Of a DNA stretch of 64,000 nt, positions 1 to 12,428 are shown piece after piece (the stretch's first letter is position 1; the number at the start of each line of letters is the position of its first letter). The position numbers and the translations under genes are program-made. The notes under the pieces are model-generated. The model saw only the letters and a list, made by a program, of their open reading frames with translations, did no database searches and was not told the origin of the DNA. This DNA is from Aegilops tauschii subsp. strangulata (taxonomy: Eukaryota; Streptophyta; Magnoliopsida; Poales; Poaceae), in the NCBI RefSeq assembly GCF_002575655.3, contig NC_053037.3:140999207-141063206 (forward strand), written 5' to 3'.

Positions 1-7
1 CAATGCA

Positions 8-3000
8 GTGGTCAAGCATAATCCCAAGTCTGCAAAGGTGAACATGATGAATGCAGCTCAAGCGGAGGAATCTACTGATGTGATAATGGGTAATCTCTCA
101 GTTAATGATATTCCTGCAAAAGTCTTATTTGATACTGGTGCATCTCTTTCTTTCATTTCAAGACCTTTTGTTGCCAAGCATGAGTTTGTGACGGAAAGAT
201 TCCTATCCCGTTGAAGATTGTGTCCCCGGGTAAGCAAATGACATCTAATAATTGTGTACCGGATGTTTCCAAGATGGGAAACTATAAATTTCTGTCTAAA
301 CCAATTGTTCTTGGTGACTCGGATATTGATTTTATTCTCGGGATGGACTGGCTTTCTAAGCACAAGGCTCAACTTGATTGTGCTGCTAGGGAAATTCAAT
401 TGACACACTCTTCTGAGGATGTTATCATCTATGCCGCTCGTGATGAAACCATTCAGTTGTTTTCTCTCAATGAGAAGGGCGAGTTGGATGCTATTTCTCA
501 AATTCCAGTCGTTTGTGAGTACCAAGATGTCTTTCTAGAAGAGCTTCCGGGTATGCCTCCTCACCGGCCAGTTGAGTTCGTTATCGATCTTGAGCCCGGC
601 ACTGAACCCGTTTGCAAGCGTCCATACAAGCTTGGACCCAAGGAGCTGAAGGAATTGAAGAAACAGCTCGATGAACAAGAGCGTCTGGGTTTTATCAGAC
701 CGAGTTCATCTCCATGGGGTTGTGCTGTTCTTTTTGTCCAGAAGAAGGATGGCACGGACAGACTTTGTGTCGACTACCGTCCATTGAACAAGAAAACAAT
801 CAAGAACAAGTATCCACTTCCCAACATCAATGAGCTATTCGAGCAACTTAAAGGTGCTAAAGTATTCTCCAAGCTTGACCTTCGAATGGGTTATCATCAG
901 ATTCGCATTCGTGAAGAAGATATTCCCAAGACAGCATTCAGAACAAGCTTTGGTTCTTATGAATATACTGTCATGTCTTTCGGCCTTGTCAATGCTCCTC
1001 CAACATTCTCTCGAATGATGAATTTCATCTTCAACCCCTGTACCAATGAATTTGTCCTGGTGTATCTCGATGATATCTTGGTCTTCTCCAAGAATAAGAA
1101 GGATCATGCCAAACATTTGCGATTGGTTCTCGACAAGCTCAGAGAGTATCAATTATATGCGAAGTTTTCCAAATGTGAGTTTTGGCTTGATGAAGTTCTT
1201 TACCTTGGTCATATCATCTCTGCCAAGGGCATCGCTATTAATCCCAAGAAGGTGTCCGCAATTGTGAATTGGGAACCTCCTCAGAATGTCAAGCAGCTTC
1301 GCAATTTTCTTGGTCTTGCAAGCTATTGCCGAAGATTCGTTGAGAATTTCTCTAAGATTGCAAAGCCTCTTTCCAACCTTCTCCAGAAGCATGTGAAGTA
1401 TGTCTGGACTCCTGAGTGTGACGTTGCTTTCAACACTCTCAAAGAGAAACTCGTCACAGCTCCTGTCTTAACTCCTCCTGACGAATCCAAGCCATTCAAA
1501 GTTTTCTGTGATGCTTCTCTTCAAGGTCTCGGTGCTGTGTTAATGCAAGAGAAGAAAGTTGTGGCCTATACCTCTCGTTAGTTGAAGCCCAACGAAAAGA
1601 ACTACCCCACTCACGATCTTGAGTTGGCGGCAGTTGTCCATGCATTAATAACATGGAGACATCTCTTGTTGGGAAGAAAAGTGGACATATTCACCGATCA
1701 CAAGAGTCTCAAGTACATCTTCACTCAGCCCAACCTCAACCTCAGGCAAACTCGATGGGTTGAAATGATTCAAGAGTACAATCTGAGTATTGAATATACT
1801 CCAGGCAAGGCCAATGTCATTGCAGATGCTTTGAGCAGGAAGGCTTATTGCAACAGCTTAATTCTCAAGCCATTTCAACCGGATCTTTGTGAAGCTTCCG
1901 CAAGCTGAATCTTCAAGTTGTTCCTCAAGGCTTTCTTGCCAACCTCATAGTCTCTCCTACTTTGGAAGATCAAATTCGTGAGGCACAACTCCTGGATACC
2001 ATGGTGAAGAAGGTGAAACGTGGTATTGACAAGGGTCTTTCCAAATACAAGTGCTATCGCATTGATGACAGAGACCCTTTATTCTTTGAGGACCGGATTG
2101 TGGTTCCTAAAGGTGATCTAAGGAAAGTCATCATGAACGAGGCACACAATTCTCTTCTTTCTATTCATCCTGGAAGTACGAAGATGTACCATGACCTCAA
2201 GCAGTCGTATTGGTGGACTCGAATGAAGCGAGTAATCGCTCAATTCGTGAATGAATGTGATGTCTATCGAAGGGTGAAAGCAGAACACCAACGACCAGCT
2301 GGTCTCCTCCAACCTCTAGCTATCCCAGAATGGAAGTTTGATCATATCGAAATGGACTTCGTGACTGGTTTTCCCAAGTCCAAGCGCGGAAATGATGCCA
2401 TCTTCGTTGTCATTGACAAGCTTACTAAAGTGGCTCATTTCCTTCCAATCAAAGAATCTATCACAGCAGCTCAGTTGGCAGAGCTATACACCTCCAGGAT
2501 TGTCTCCTTGCACGGCATTCCACAATTGATATCTTCAGATCATGGAAGCATCTTCACTTCTAAGTTCTGGGACTCCTTCCAGAAGGCCATGGGTACCAAC
2601 ATTCGCTTCAGCACAGCTTTCCATGCTCAGACTAGTGGCCAAGTCGAGCGAGTCAATCAAATTCTTGAAGATATGCTCAGGGCTTGTGTCATTTCCTTTG
2701 GCATGAAATGGGAAGATTGTCTTCCATATGCCGAATTCTCCTACAACAACAGCTTCCTAGCGAGTTCGGGCAAGGCCCCATTCGAGATTCTATATGGCAG
2801 AAAGTGCCGTACTCCTCTCAATTGGTCAGAGACTGGTGAACGCCAACTTCTTGGCAATGACTTAATCACAGAGGCTAAAGAAATGTGTAAAGTCATCCGT
2901 GAAAATCTCAAAGCAGCGCAATCGCGTCAGAAGAGTTACTATGATAGCAAGCACCGTGATGTGGCTTTCGAGATCGGAGACCATGTCTACCTCCGCGTCT

Positions 3001-3395
3001 CTCCAATGAAAGGCACTCGTCGCTTCGGTATCAAAGGGAAGCTTGCCCCTAGATACGTGGGCCCTTTCAAGATCATTGGCAAAAGAGGCGACCTCGCCTA
3101 TCAACTTGAGCTTCCCTCCAACTTCGCGAACGTGCACGATGTGTTCCACGTGTCACAGCTTCGCAAGTGCTTCAAAACTCCTGAGCGCACCATCAACTTC
3201 GAAGAGATTGACCTCCAAGAAGATCTGTCTTATCATGAGCAACCCGTTTCTATTCTTGAAGAAACTAAGCGCAAGACTCGCAACAAGTCAATCAAATTCC
3301 TGAAAGTCAAGTGGTCGCACCATTCCGACCGAGAAGCCACCTGGGAACGCGAGGACCACCTCCATTCTGAATATTCGGAGTTCTTTCAGTCCTAG
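8..3395 (+). pseudogene. Chromovirus pol polyprotein remnant (PR-RT-RH-IN-chromodomain)
   Basis: The protease motif DTGA lies near 131-142, the RT motif YLDD at 1063-1074, RNase H begins at DASLQGLGA near 1510, and the integrase core has its acidic residues in the MDFVTGF, SDHG and VERVNQ contexts. A C-terminal chromodomain-like segment (VKWSHHSDREATWE) ends at the stop near 3395. The frame is broken: a shift near 205-215, an in-frame TAG at 1579-1581 where related elements have Gln (CAG), and a shift between 1906 and 1962. In the integrase HHCC zinc-binding domain the last cysteine is Tyr (TAT, 2265-2267). It cannot encode a working polyprotein. Upstream gag is outside the window. Confidence 0.93.
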
Positions 3396-3428
3396 ATCTC
3401 GGGACGAGATCCTCTCGTAGTGGTGGAG

Positions 3429-6400
3429 TGTTGTACCACCCCGGATGTAACTTTGCATATTTGTAACTCCAACTCTTGCCATTTTCGGCTATGTGTTATG
3501 ATATTCCCTTCGTGGTCGGGTTTCATTTTTCGTTTTGCATTTTGTTCATGTCATGCATCTCATATCATGTCATCATGTGCATCTCATTTGCATACGTGTT
3601 TGTCTCATGCATCCGAGCATTTTCCCCGTTGTCCATTTTGCAATCCGACACTCCCACGTGCACCGGTGCACCCCTCTTGTCTCTTTTCGTGAGCGGGTGT
3701 TAAACATTCTCGGAATGGACCGAGGTTTGTCAAGTGGCCTTGGTATACCACCTGTCAAGTTTCGTTCCACCGGGTAACCGCAAAGGGCTTTTGTGAGTTG
3801 CAGCAAAACCCCCCTCCAAACAGCCCAATAACCCCTCTAAGTCACCTCCATGCTCTCGGTCATTCGATCACGATCGTGTGGGCGAAAACCGCACTCCATT
3901 TGGAGCCTCCTAGCTCCCTCTACCTATAAATAAGTGAACCCCCTCGGATTTTCGCGCAGATCAAACCCTAACACCTTCCCCTCTCCGCCGCCGGACACGT
4001 CCGGTCCGGCCGGACGAAGTCGCCGCCGCCCACAGCCACTCACGCCGCGCCACGTGGCAGCACCACCGCTCCCCCGCCGCCGGCCCGCGAAGCCCATCGT
4101 GAGCCCGCGGGCCCGTACGCCGCCATCCGCCCCCGCGTGCCGTCCCCGCGCCTAGCCGTTCCTCCACCGTCCCGCGGCCGCTGTGCCCGCCGGCGCCGCC
4201 GCCGCCCGCACCCGCGGCCGCCCGCGCCCGCCGGCGCCGCCGCCGTCCTCGCGGCCCCGCGCCCGCCGAGCTCGCCCTCCGGCGACGCCGCCCTCCGGCG
4301 CCTCCGCCGCCTCCTCCCCGAGCTCCGGCAACGCCGTCCCCACCATCTCCTCCCTATCCGGCGCCCGGCCTCACCCTCTCCGGCAAGTTCTCCGGTGAGC
4401 CGCCCCGGCGCCTCGGTTCGCGTGAGATCCAGATCTGGGACGAGGTTGATTCCTCCCCCGAAATCCTCTAAGTCCCGAAGTTTTTGCATGATATTGCTCT
4501 GTTCATCGCATTATATCTCATTGCATACTACTCCCTTTTGCGTGCATGATATATCAAAATGTTCGCCACGAGATGCTCACCATTTTGTTCCATTGTGCCA
4601 TGCTCGTTTGAGTCCATATTGATGCCCAAATCTCTGGTGCAAGAATGCTATATGATGTTTTCTACTGTTACTTGTCAGAACTTGGTGTTTTGTTATTTTT
4701 GCTACATTTGATGTGTGCATCTTATGGGCATGAGCTCTACAGGTGTTTTGATCTATGCCATGCCATCTTTACAGAGGTGTATGCCATGTATTTTTGTGAT
4801 CTATGTGGTGACTAGCACAAGCATGCAAACTAGGCTTCGTGATGTTTCTGTTTTCAGGGACTTAGAATTTTGCTAAGTCTGTGACTGCTGTTATTTTAAG
4901 TGCTATCATGCTGTATTCTAAGTGCTATCATGCTGTTAATCGCAGAATCGTGTCATTCTTGTTTTTCTTGCCATTTGCAATCCGTGCATCCGTTTCCGGT
5001 GATCTTTATATCGATTTCAACCGAAATCATCTCATCTTTCCAGTGGCATACTTGGTTTGCCATGTTACTGCCTTGTTCATTCTTTTTCTTCCGGAGCACG
5101 CATATGCATCGCATACCACATCTCGCATATCATGCATGTTGCATCATGTTGCTTGTGCTTTTCCCGTGATTGATTGTGGTTCCATTGCTTGTGTTCCTGC
5201 TGTGGGTAGAGCCGGGAGACAAGTTCGTGAATGAGGAACCTGTTGAGTACGCTTACGAGGATCAAGCTTTCGACAACTCTGAGAACCTGGCAGGCAAGAT
5301 GACCATACCCTCGAAATCACTTCTATCTTTCCTTTGCTAGTTGTTCGTTCTATTGCCATGCTGCGCTACCTACCACTTGCTATATCATGCCTCCCATATT
5401 GCCATGTCACTCTGACCATCCTTTCCTAGCAAACCGTTGTTTGGCTAAGTTACCGCTTTTGCTCAGCCCTTCTTATAGCGTTGCTAGTTGCAGGTGAAGT
5501 TGAAGTTGGTTCCATGTTGGAACATGGATATTTTTGGAATATCACAATATCTCTTATTTAATTAATGCATCTATATATTTGGTAAAGGGTGGAAGGCTCG
5601 GCCCTATGCCTGGTGTTTTGTTCCACTCTTGCCGCCCTAGTTTCCGTCATACCGGGATTATGTTCCTTGAGTTTGCGTTCCTTACGCGGTTGGGTGATTT
5701 ATGGGACCCCCTTGACAGTTCGCCTTGAATAAAACTCCTCCAGCAAGGCCCAACCTTGGTTTTACCATTTGCCACCTAAGCCTTTTTCCCTTGGGTTTTC
5801 GCGAGCCCGAGGGTCATCTTTATTTAAACCCCCGGGCCAGTGTTCCTCTGAGTGCTAGTCCAAACTAGAGCCACTTGCAGCGCCACCTTTGGGAAACTCG
5901 AGGGCTGGTTTTAGTTGTACGTAGTGTTCATCCGGTGTGCCCTGAGAACGAGATATGTGCAGCTCCTATCGGGATTTGTCGGCACATCGGGCGGCTTTGC
6001 TGGACTTGTTTTACCATTGTCGAAATGTCTTGTAAACCGGGATTCCGAGACTGATCGGGCCTTCCCGGGAGAAGGTTTATCCTTCGTTGACCGTGAGAGC
6101 TTATAATGGGCTAAGTTGGGACACCCCTGCAGGGTATTATCTTTCGAAAACCGTGCCCATGGTTATGAGGCAGATGGGAATTTGTTAATGTCCGGTTGTA
6201 GAGAACTTGTCACTTGACTTAATTAAAATACATCAACCGTGTGTGTAGCCATGATGGTCTCTTCTCGGCGGAGTCAGGGAAGTGAACACGGTTGGAGTTA
6301 TGCATGAACGTAAGTAGTTTCAGGATCACTTCTTGATCATTTCTAGCTTCGCAACCGTTGCGTTGCTTCTCTTCTCGCTCTCTTTTGCGTATGTTAGCTA

Positions 6401-6912
6401 CCATATATGCTTAGTGCCTGCTGCAGCTCCACCTCATTAAACCATCCTTTCCTATAAGCTTAAATACTCTTGATCTCGCGGGTGTGAGATTGCTGAGTCC
6501 TCGTGACTCACAGATTCTACCAAAACAGTTGCAGGTGTCCACGAGACTAGTGCAGATGACGCAACCGAGCTCAAGTGGGAGTTCGACGAGGAACGTGGTC
6601 GTTACTATGTTTCTTTTCCTGATGATCAGTAGTGGAGCCCAGTTTTGACGATCGGTGATCTAGCATTTGGGGTTATCTTATTTTCATTTGGATTGGACCG
6701 TAGTCGGTCTATGTGTGGATTTTGGATGATGTATGAATTAAATTATGTATTGTGTGAAGTGGCGATTGTAAGCCAACTCTCGTTATCCCATTCTTGTTCA
6801 TTACATGGGATTGTGTGAAGATGACCCTTCTTGCGACAATTCCTACAATGCGGTTATGCCTCTAAGTCGTGCCTCGACACGTGGGAGATATAGCCGCATC
6901 GTGGGCGTTACA
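3429..6912 (+). repeat. 3' LTR of the chromovirus (3484 bp)
   Basis: The LTR begins TGTTGTACCACCCC just after a purine-rich tract at about 3416-3428 and ends GGGCGTTACA, giving TG...CA termini. A TATA box (TATAAATAA) lies at 3925-3933. It is followed by an extremely GC-rich, CGCCG-rich leader from about 3960 to 4440, then an AT-richer body with ATGC/TGCAT-type words to the end. Open frames in the GC-rich part have no recognisable domains and are treated as composition artefacts. No second copy of this LTR is in the window, so the left edge rests on the purine tract and the terminal dinucleotides. Confidence 0.85.
3925..3933 (+). promoter_or_regulatory. TATA box of the chromovirus LTR
   Basis: TATAAATAA lies about 500 bp into the LTR, just ahead of a GC-rich leader. 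The solo LTR at 48958-53310 has the same arrangement, with TATAAATA at 50390. This is the expected position of the retrotransposon promoter. Confidence 0.6.
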
Positions 6913-9328
6913 TGGGTCACGGCCGCACGCAAGGAAATGCCTCCTTATTACGCGCAGAGTAGTGATTCCTCCACCTGACATCTGGGACCCACCGAAAGGG
7001 CCTCTGTATTTCGCAAAAAAAGTGTTACCGCCGCTGACAGCTCGGACCCACCAGCTATATCATCTGGGACCCACCGAAAGTGCCTCCTTATTACGCACAA
7101 AAAAATGAATACTCCCCCTGCTAGCTGGGACCCAGTATAGTGGGAGGCTGACTTGTGGGCCTACTAAGTTGACGGGGGCGGAGGGTTTTGTCAACTTAGT
7201 CAATATGCACGGTTTTAGCTCCAGTGACCGTACGGTGTCCATCCAACGGCCGTAGTGCTTCTTCAACCTCTGGTCTTCTTGCTCCAGCCGCCCAAAGCAG
7301 CGCCGGTCGTGCCGCATGCTCCTGCCTCCCGTTGCCGGCTGTGCTGCCGCGCAGGCCTCACCGCCCCCTACTATTCCCACCGCTGGCTAGGCCCTGCGGC
7401 ATCGACAGCCTCACACCGCAGTCGAACCAGTGAACCCTCGTACTCCTCTCCGCGCGGGCTTCCACTGCCGCGTCTTCCCCGGCTCCGCGTCGTCCCTTCC
7501 TAGGCCTCGCCGTCATCCACCGCCCTAGTGCTCTCGGCACGGCGTGGTCAACATGGTCAAGGAACAACTTCCATCGGAAGAGTACTGTACGTGGAGAGGC
7601 TGACAGCTGGGTCCACGCGCAGAATAAATATTCCTCCACCTGACAGCAGGGACCCACCGGACGGGCCACCGTATTTCACGAAAAAAACGTTTCCCCCTGA
7701 CTGTTGGGACCCACCAGCTACATCTTGGCACGCAAGGAAGTGCGTCCGGGCAAAAAAAACGATTCGCCCCCCTGGCTGCTGGGACCCACCAGCTACATCT
7801 TCGCACACAAGGAAGCGCCTGACAGTCGGGACCCACCTGGTCGAAGCGTACGTAGCGTTGTCATTCTAGTCGCGAACGTGTACGTACATATTGGTCGATG
7901 TAGAGGCGCACACGTGTCATAGTGGAGGCGCGCACATAGCATGTACACGTATGTACAGCGGCGAGTGTGCAAGAAAGAAAATAGGCCACGTACGTACATA
8001 CAGGCAGGGTCTCGAACGCCTACTCGCGCATACGTACGGCCAGGGCTCGTGTACATGGCTGGGTCGGAAGAGAGAAACAGCATCGTCGTCATGTACATGG
8101 CTGGGTCGAAACGGAATGCGTCGTCGTGTTCATTGGGATGGCTTGGACGGAACAGCCGATGGAAACGAGGCCTGGCGTACCGCAGAACGGAGGAAACGGC
8201 CTTGTGTTTGACCGGCCACGTTCGAAATGGGATCTTGTTCATCGGGAGGGGTTTGGCGTACCGCAAAACGGAGAAAACGGACCTCCTACGGTCGAAACGG
8301 GGGTCCTATTGATCGGGAGGGGTGTGGCGTACCGCAAAACGGAGGAAACGGACTTGTGTTGGAGCGCTACGGTCGAAACGGGGGTCATGTTCATCGGGAG
8401 GGGTGTGGCGTACCGCAAAACGGGACTCCACGGGATACTGTTCATCTCCACCGTCGACCCCCTCCAGCCTCCACGGGCTACTGTTCATCCACCGTCGACC
8501 TCCTCCAGCCTCCACCTGCGATTGTTCATCGATGGGCTCCTGTTCATCCATCTTCCACCGCGCGCTACTCCACCGGCTACTATTCAACCAGCCCTCTCCA
8601 CGGGCTCCTGTTCAACCACCCCTCCACGGGCTACTATTCATCCTGCCCTCCACCATCTACTGTTCATCCTGCCCTCCACGGGGTCCTGTTCATCCAGCCC
8701 CAACCGGCTCGATCGATCGGGGTCCTGTTCATCCAGAGGCAACACCACGGGGTCCTGTTCATCCACCCCCACCAGGAACTGTTCATCCAAACCCCCCCAG
8801 CAACGCTCACTGTTCATCCAGAGGCAACATCGATCGGCTTCAGTTAGCAGTAGTAGCGAAGGAATCGCTCGATCGGGTTCAGTTAACAGCCGATCGATCG
8901 CTCGGGTTCAGTAACACGTAGCCCACAGTGCAATCGCTCGGGTTCAGTTAGAGCCCAACGCCTCGCTCGGGTTCAGTTAGAGCCCAACGCCTCGCACCCA
9001 CGCGCGTGCGTGTACGAGAGAAACGTGCATCGCTTGGCCCCGGCCACCCACCGTAACCGGGAACACCCTGATATTTTCCTCGCCCTCGCTTCTACCATGG
9101 TTTTTTCCGTCATGGACGGCCCAGAGAATGTCATGTAACTGCGTCTGCGGCCCGCCCAGGACAAAAACCCATTTTCTGTCATGATTTTTTGTCATAGAAG
9201 TAGGACCCCACCACATCTATGATGATACCGTGTTTTGTCACAATTATTGTCATAGAAGTGTCATATGTATGACAGAATTTTTTTTCGTCCGGCCCAAAAT
9301 GTCACGGGTCTGTCTTTTTTTTGTAGCG
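6913..9328. mobile_element. CACTA transposon, 3'-end fragment
   Basis: The block matches the right arm of the large CACTA at 24865-55454. It has the same CTGACAGCTGGGACCCACC-type subterminal motifs, a cytosine-rich module at about 7225-7510, the same tandem arrays near 8150-8830, and a terminus running through GTCATAGAAGTG motifs to TTTTTGTAGCG. The canonical end would be GTAGTG, so one base has changed. The left side is cut by the chromovirus. It carries no transposase. It also serves as an empty-site reference: at about 7349-7375 the module reads straight through the point where the second CACTA holds a solo LTR. Confidence 0.85.
8126..8830. repeat. Two adjacent minisatellites in the CACTA right arm
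   Basis: From about 8150 to 8430 there are about four imperfect copies of a roughly 71-85-bp unit containing GGCGTACCGCAAAACGGAG and ACGGTCGAAACGGGGGTC. From about 8440 to 8830 there is an irregular array of units of roughly 25-30 bp built on CCACGGGCTCCTGTTCATCC. The same two arrays in the same order occur at 54200-54960. Long open frames across this stretch result from the repeats and are not genes. Confidence 0.85.
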
Positions 9329-9674
9329 AACCTTCCCGTCCTCAGATGGTGCGATCTGCTCCGAGTCTAAGGCCAGAGAAGTTGTGGGAGGAATCTCCCG
9401 AGCATGGTCCGATTAAAGCTTTAGGTCATGTTCATCGGGGCGACAGGGAGCGGTCACCGCAGGCTCGAATCCGACGAAGATCAAGTCTCCACGGATGTCC
9501 GCGACGTAGTTCAAGCTTCCGAATCTGACCTGGTGGCAAGGGGCATAGCTATCGATCCGCTCTAGATGGCCAAGCGAATTGGCCCGCACTGCGAAGCCGC
9601 CGAACACGAAGATCTGTCCGGGGAGGAAGGTTTCTCCTTGGACGGCACGGTGGAACTCTCAATGAAAGCACCAA
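9329..9674 (+). mobile_element. Gypsy element, 3' internal region
   Basis: This is non-coding sequence between the CACTA terminus and the LTR that starts at 9675. It resembles the internal region preceding the 3' LTR of a common wheat gypsy family with LTRs starting TGTCGGTGTCAAAACC (Fatima-like, from memory). The CACTA appears to have inserted into it. No coding domain is recognised. Confidence 0.6.
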
Positions 9675-10154
9675 TGTCGGTGTCAAAACCGACGGATCTC
9701 GGATAGGGGGTCCCGAACTGTGCATGTAAGGCCGATCGTAATAGGAGACAGGGGACACAATGTTTACCCAGGTTTGGGCCCTCTCTATAGAGGTAATACC
9801 CTACTTCCTGTTTGATTGATCTTGATGAATATGAGTATTACAAGAGTTGATCTACCACGAGATCGTAATGGATAAACCCTAGAAGTCTAACCCGTATGAC
9901 TATGGTAATGAGTCTGTGCCCCTTCGGGCTAAGCCCTCCGGTTTATATAGACACCAGAGAGATCTAGGGTTACATAAGGTCGGTTACAGAGAAAGGAATC
10001 TACACATTTCATCACCAACCTTGCCTTCCACGCCAAGGAGAGTCCCATCCGGACACAGGTAGAGTCTTCGGCCTTTGTATCTCCACAGCCCATCAGTCCG
10101 GCCCATGGCTAACAGGCTGGACGCCCGAGGACCCCTTAGTCCAGGACTCCCTCA
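9675..10154 (+). repeat. Gypsy 3' LTR (480 bp, Fatima-like)
   Basis: It starts TGTCGGTGTCAAAACC and ends AGGACTCCCTCA. GGTTTATATAGACACC near 9940-9955 provides a TATA-like element (TTATATA). Short ORFs here lack domains. The LTR joins, at 10155, an Athila-like LTR that is missing its first part, so this element inserted into that LTR. The family name is from memory. Confidence 0.8.
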
Positions 10155-11376
10155 GTGGCCTCCCGCACCCCCTCTTTGCCCTATAAAATCCCAAATATTC
10201 CAAAAACCCTCGAGGTTAACCTAGATCAGAAGTTACGCTGCCGCAAGGCTCTATAGCCACCGAAAACCATCTAGACCCTGTTCCGGCACCCTACCGGAGG
10301 GGGAAATAATCTCTGGTGGCCATCTTCATCATCCCGACGACCACCACGATGAGGAGGGAGTAGTCCACCCTCGGGGTTGAGGGTTTGTACCAGTAGCTAT
10401 GTGATTAATCTCTCTCTCTCTCTCGTGTTCTTGAGATGTCATGATCTTGATGTATCGCGGGCTTTGTTAATATAGTCGGATCATATGGTGTTTTCCCCTC
10501 TCTATCTTGTTGTGATGAATTGAGTTTTTCCCTTTGAGATTTCGTTGTTATTGGATTGAATACTTTTATGGATTTGAGAGCACTTGATATATGTCCTGCA
10601 TATGAATACTCGTGGTGACAATGGGGTATCATATTGATTCATTTGATATGTTTTTTGGCACTCAACTCGCGGATTCCCGAGGTGACATTGGGGTAATCTA
10701 CACATAAGGGTTGATGCACGTTCTTGTCTTTATTTCTCCGGTAGAAATCCTGGGGCACTCTTTGAGGTTCTTTGTGCTGGATTGAGTATTACGAATATGA
10801 AATTATTTGGTGTTATTTTAGTACAAACTCTTGGATAGATCGATCGAAAAGAATAGCTTCGAGGTGGTTCCGTACCCTACAAATGATTTCTTCGTATGTT
10901 CTCCGCTAGATAGGAACTTTGGAGTGATTCTTTGTTGCACGTTGAGGGATGGTTATATGATCCAATTATATAGCATTGTTGAGAGATTGCACTAGCGAAA
11001 GTACGGACCCTAGGCCTCATTATCAAGCATTGCAATACCATTTTTGTGCCCGTTTACTATTTGCTACCTTGCTGTTTTTATTTATTCAGATTATAAAAAT
11101 ATATTTGTACCATCAATATTAAACTTTTATCACCATCTCTTCGCCGAACTAGTGCACCTATACAATTTGCCATTGTATTGGGTGCGTTGGGGACACAAGA
11201 GATTTCTTGTATTTGGTTGCAGGGTTGTTTGAGAGAGACCATCTTCATCCTACACCTCGCATGGATTGATAAACCTTAGGTCATCCACTTGAGGGAAAAT
11301 TGCTACTGTCCTACAAAACTCTGCGCTTGGAGGCCCAACACGAGTCTACAAGAATAAAGTTGCGTAGTAGACATCA
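10155..11376 (+). repeat. Athila-like LTR, 3' portion
   Basis: The sequence is clearly homologous, in opposite orientation, to 62605-63878. The shared series includes CCGGCACCCTACCGGAGG, a CT-microsatellite at about 10412-10425, TCTCCGGTAGAAA, GTTGAGGGATGGTTATATGATCC and GTTGAGAG. It ends GTAGACATCA just before a tRNA-Asp primer-binding site. The 5' part of the LTR was displaced by the gypsy element ending at 10154. Confidence 0.82.
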
Positions 11377-11386
11377 AGCTCTTTTC

Positions 11387-11466
11387 TGGCGTCGTTGCCT
11401 GGGAGGTTAGGAAAGCGGCACTCACATCCCGTCAATGAATCTCTTTTCTGGCGCCGTTGCCGGGGA
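11387..11466 (+). other. Duplicated primer-binding site (tRNA-Asp type)
   Basis: TGGCGTCGTTGCCTGGGA (11387-11404) and TGGCGCCGTTGCCGGGGA (11449-11466) lie 62 bp apart. The second is complementary to the 3' end of plant tRNA-Asp, which ends CCCCGGCAACGGCGCCA. The first is a version with two mismatches. Both are preceded by CTCTTTTC, so the leader was partly duplicated. Such sites prime minus-strand DNA synthesis in LTR retrotransposons. Confidence 0.75.
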
Positions 11467-11562
11467 GGTGAGTGCATGAAGGTATATCTTTAGATCTTGC
11501 AATCGAATCTTTTAGTTTCTTGTTTATCACTAGTTTGGTTTATAAAAGTAAACTACAAAAAA

Positions 11563-12428
11563 ATGGAATTGAGGTTGCATCATATTATTCATCTTTATAA
11601 TGTATTTCGTGAAAATGATGGAAAGAAAAATTGTGCTCAATTGATAGAAGAAGAATTCAATAGAATGTTTGGTATAAATGATGAGCATGATTGCAATGTT
11701 GTTAGTATGAATTATTGGAATATCCATGATGCTAATGATATGCAAAGCCATAAGCTTGGGGATGCTATGTTTGATGAAGATGATATTTTTAGTCCCCCAA
11801 GATTTGATGTGATTTTTTTTATAATGACCGCATGCCTCCTATTTATGATGATTATAATGATGAAAGTAGATTTGGAGAGGTCATGACTTTATTTAGTGAT
11901 GAATCCACCATTTTGGATGAGGCTTCAATTGACAATGATAACAAAGTTTCTCTCTATGATGATTATGGTGATGACATGTATTCTATAAAGAATAATGATA
12001 ACCATGAAACTTGTCATCATGATTTTAATTTTCACTCTCATGATAGTTTTTTTGTTGAGTTTGCTCCCACTACTATTAATGAGAAGAAATTTGCTTGTGT
12101 GGAAAATAATAAGTTTTCTATACTTTTTTGTGATGAAAAGAATGCTTTATGTGATGGTTATATTGTTGAATTCATTCATGATGCTACTAAAAATTATTAT
12201 GAGAGAGGAACATCTTCTTCTAAGTATTGCAATAATATCAAGTTTCCTCTCTATGTGTTGAAAATCTTGAAGTTGCACTTGTTTTTCCTTCCTATGCTAG
12301 TTGATTCTTGTTCCCATAAATTGTTTGCTCACAAAATCCCTATGCATAGGAAGTGGGTTAGACTTAAATGTGCTTGCCATGTGATTCATGATGCTCCCGT
12401 TATGTTTCAATTCTTTTCTTTTATGTGA
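11563..12428 (+). pseudogene. Uncharacterised protein of the Athila-like non-autonomous element
   Basis: An ATG at 11563 opens a frame rich in Asp, Asn, His and Met that runs to about 11815, then continues in another frame from about 11829 (PPIYDDYNDE) to the stop at 12426-12428. The change of frame lies near the T-rich stretch at 11810-11825. No gag zinc knuckle, protease or RT motif is visible. Its position, directly after the primer-binding site, is that of gag. Function is unknown. The frame break suggests it is not functional here, although intact relatives may encode one protein of about 290 residues. Confidence 0.6.

Larger units (their letters stand above)
1..6912 (+). mobile_element. 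Ty3/gypsy chromovirus (Tekay/Del-like), 3' part with 3' LTR
   Basis: This is the 3' portion of a gypsy element cut by the window start. It shows protease, reverse transcriptase, RNase H, integrase and a chromodomain-like C-terminus, in that order, followed by a purine-rich tract and a long LTR. Domain order and the C-terminal chromodomain identify a chromovirus. The 3.5-kb LTR suggests the Tekay/Del branch, which is inference from LTR length and RT motifs. The base after the LTR continues with TGGGT and sequence found intact elsewhere in the window (for example near 47570), so the element inserted into a CACTA transposon with likely target duplication TGGGT. The 5' LTR lies outside the window. 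Confidence 0.9.

Noticed and set aside
4040..4622. Long Arg/Pro/Ala-rich frames on both strands in the chromovirus LTR
   Set aside because: They lie in a CGCCG-rich leader inside an LTR, are low complexity and show no domain. Extreme GC content removes stop codons by chance.
8126..8921. 262-codon frame with repeated SCSS and HPST words
   Set aside because: It translates two minisatellites in the CACTA arm. All three forward frames are open because of the repeat periods.
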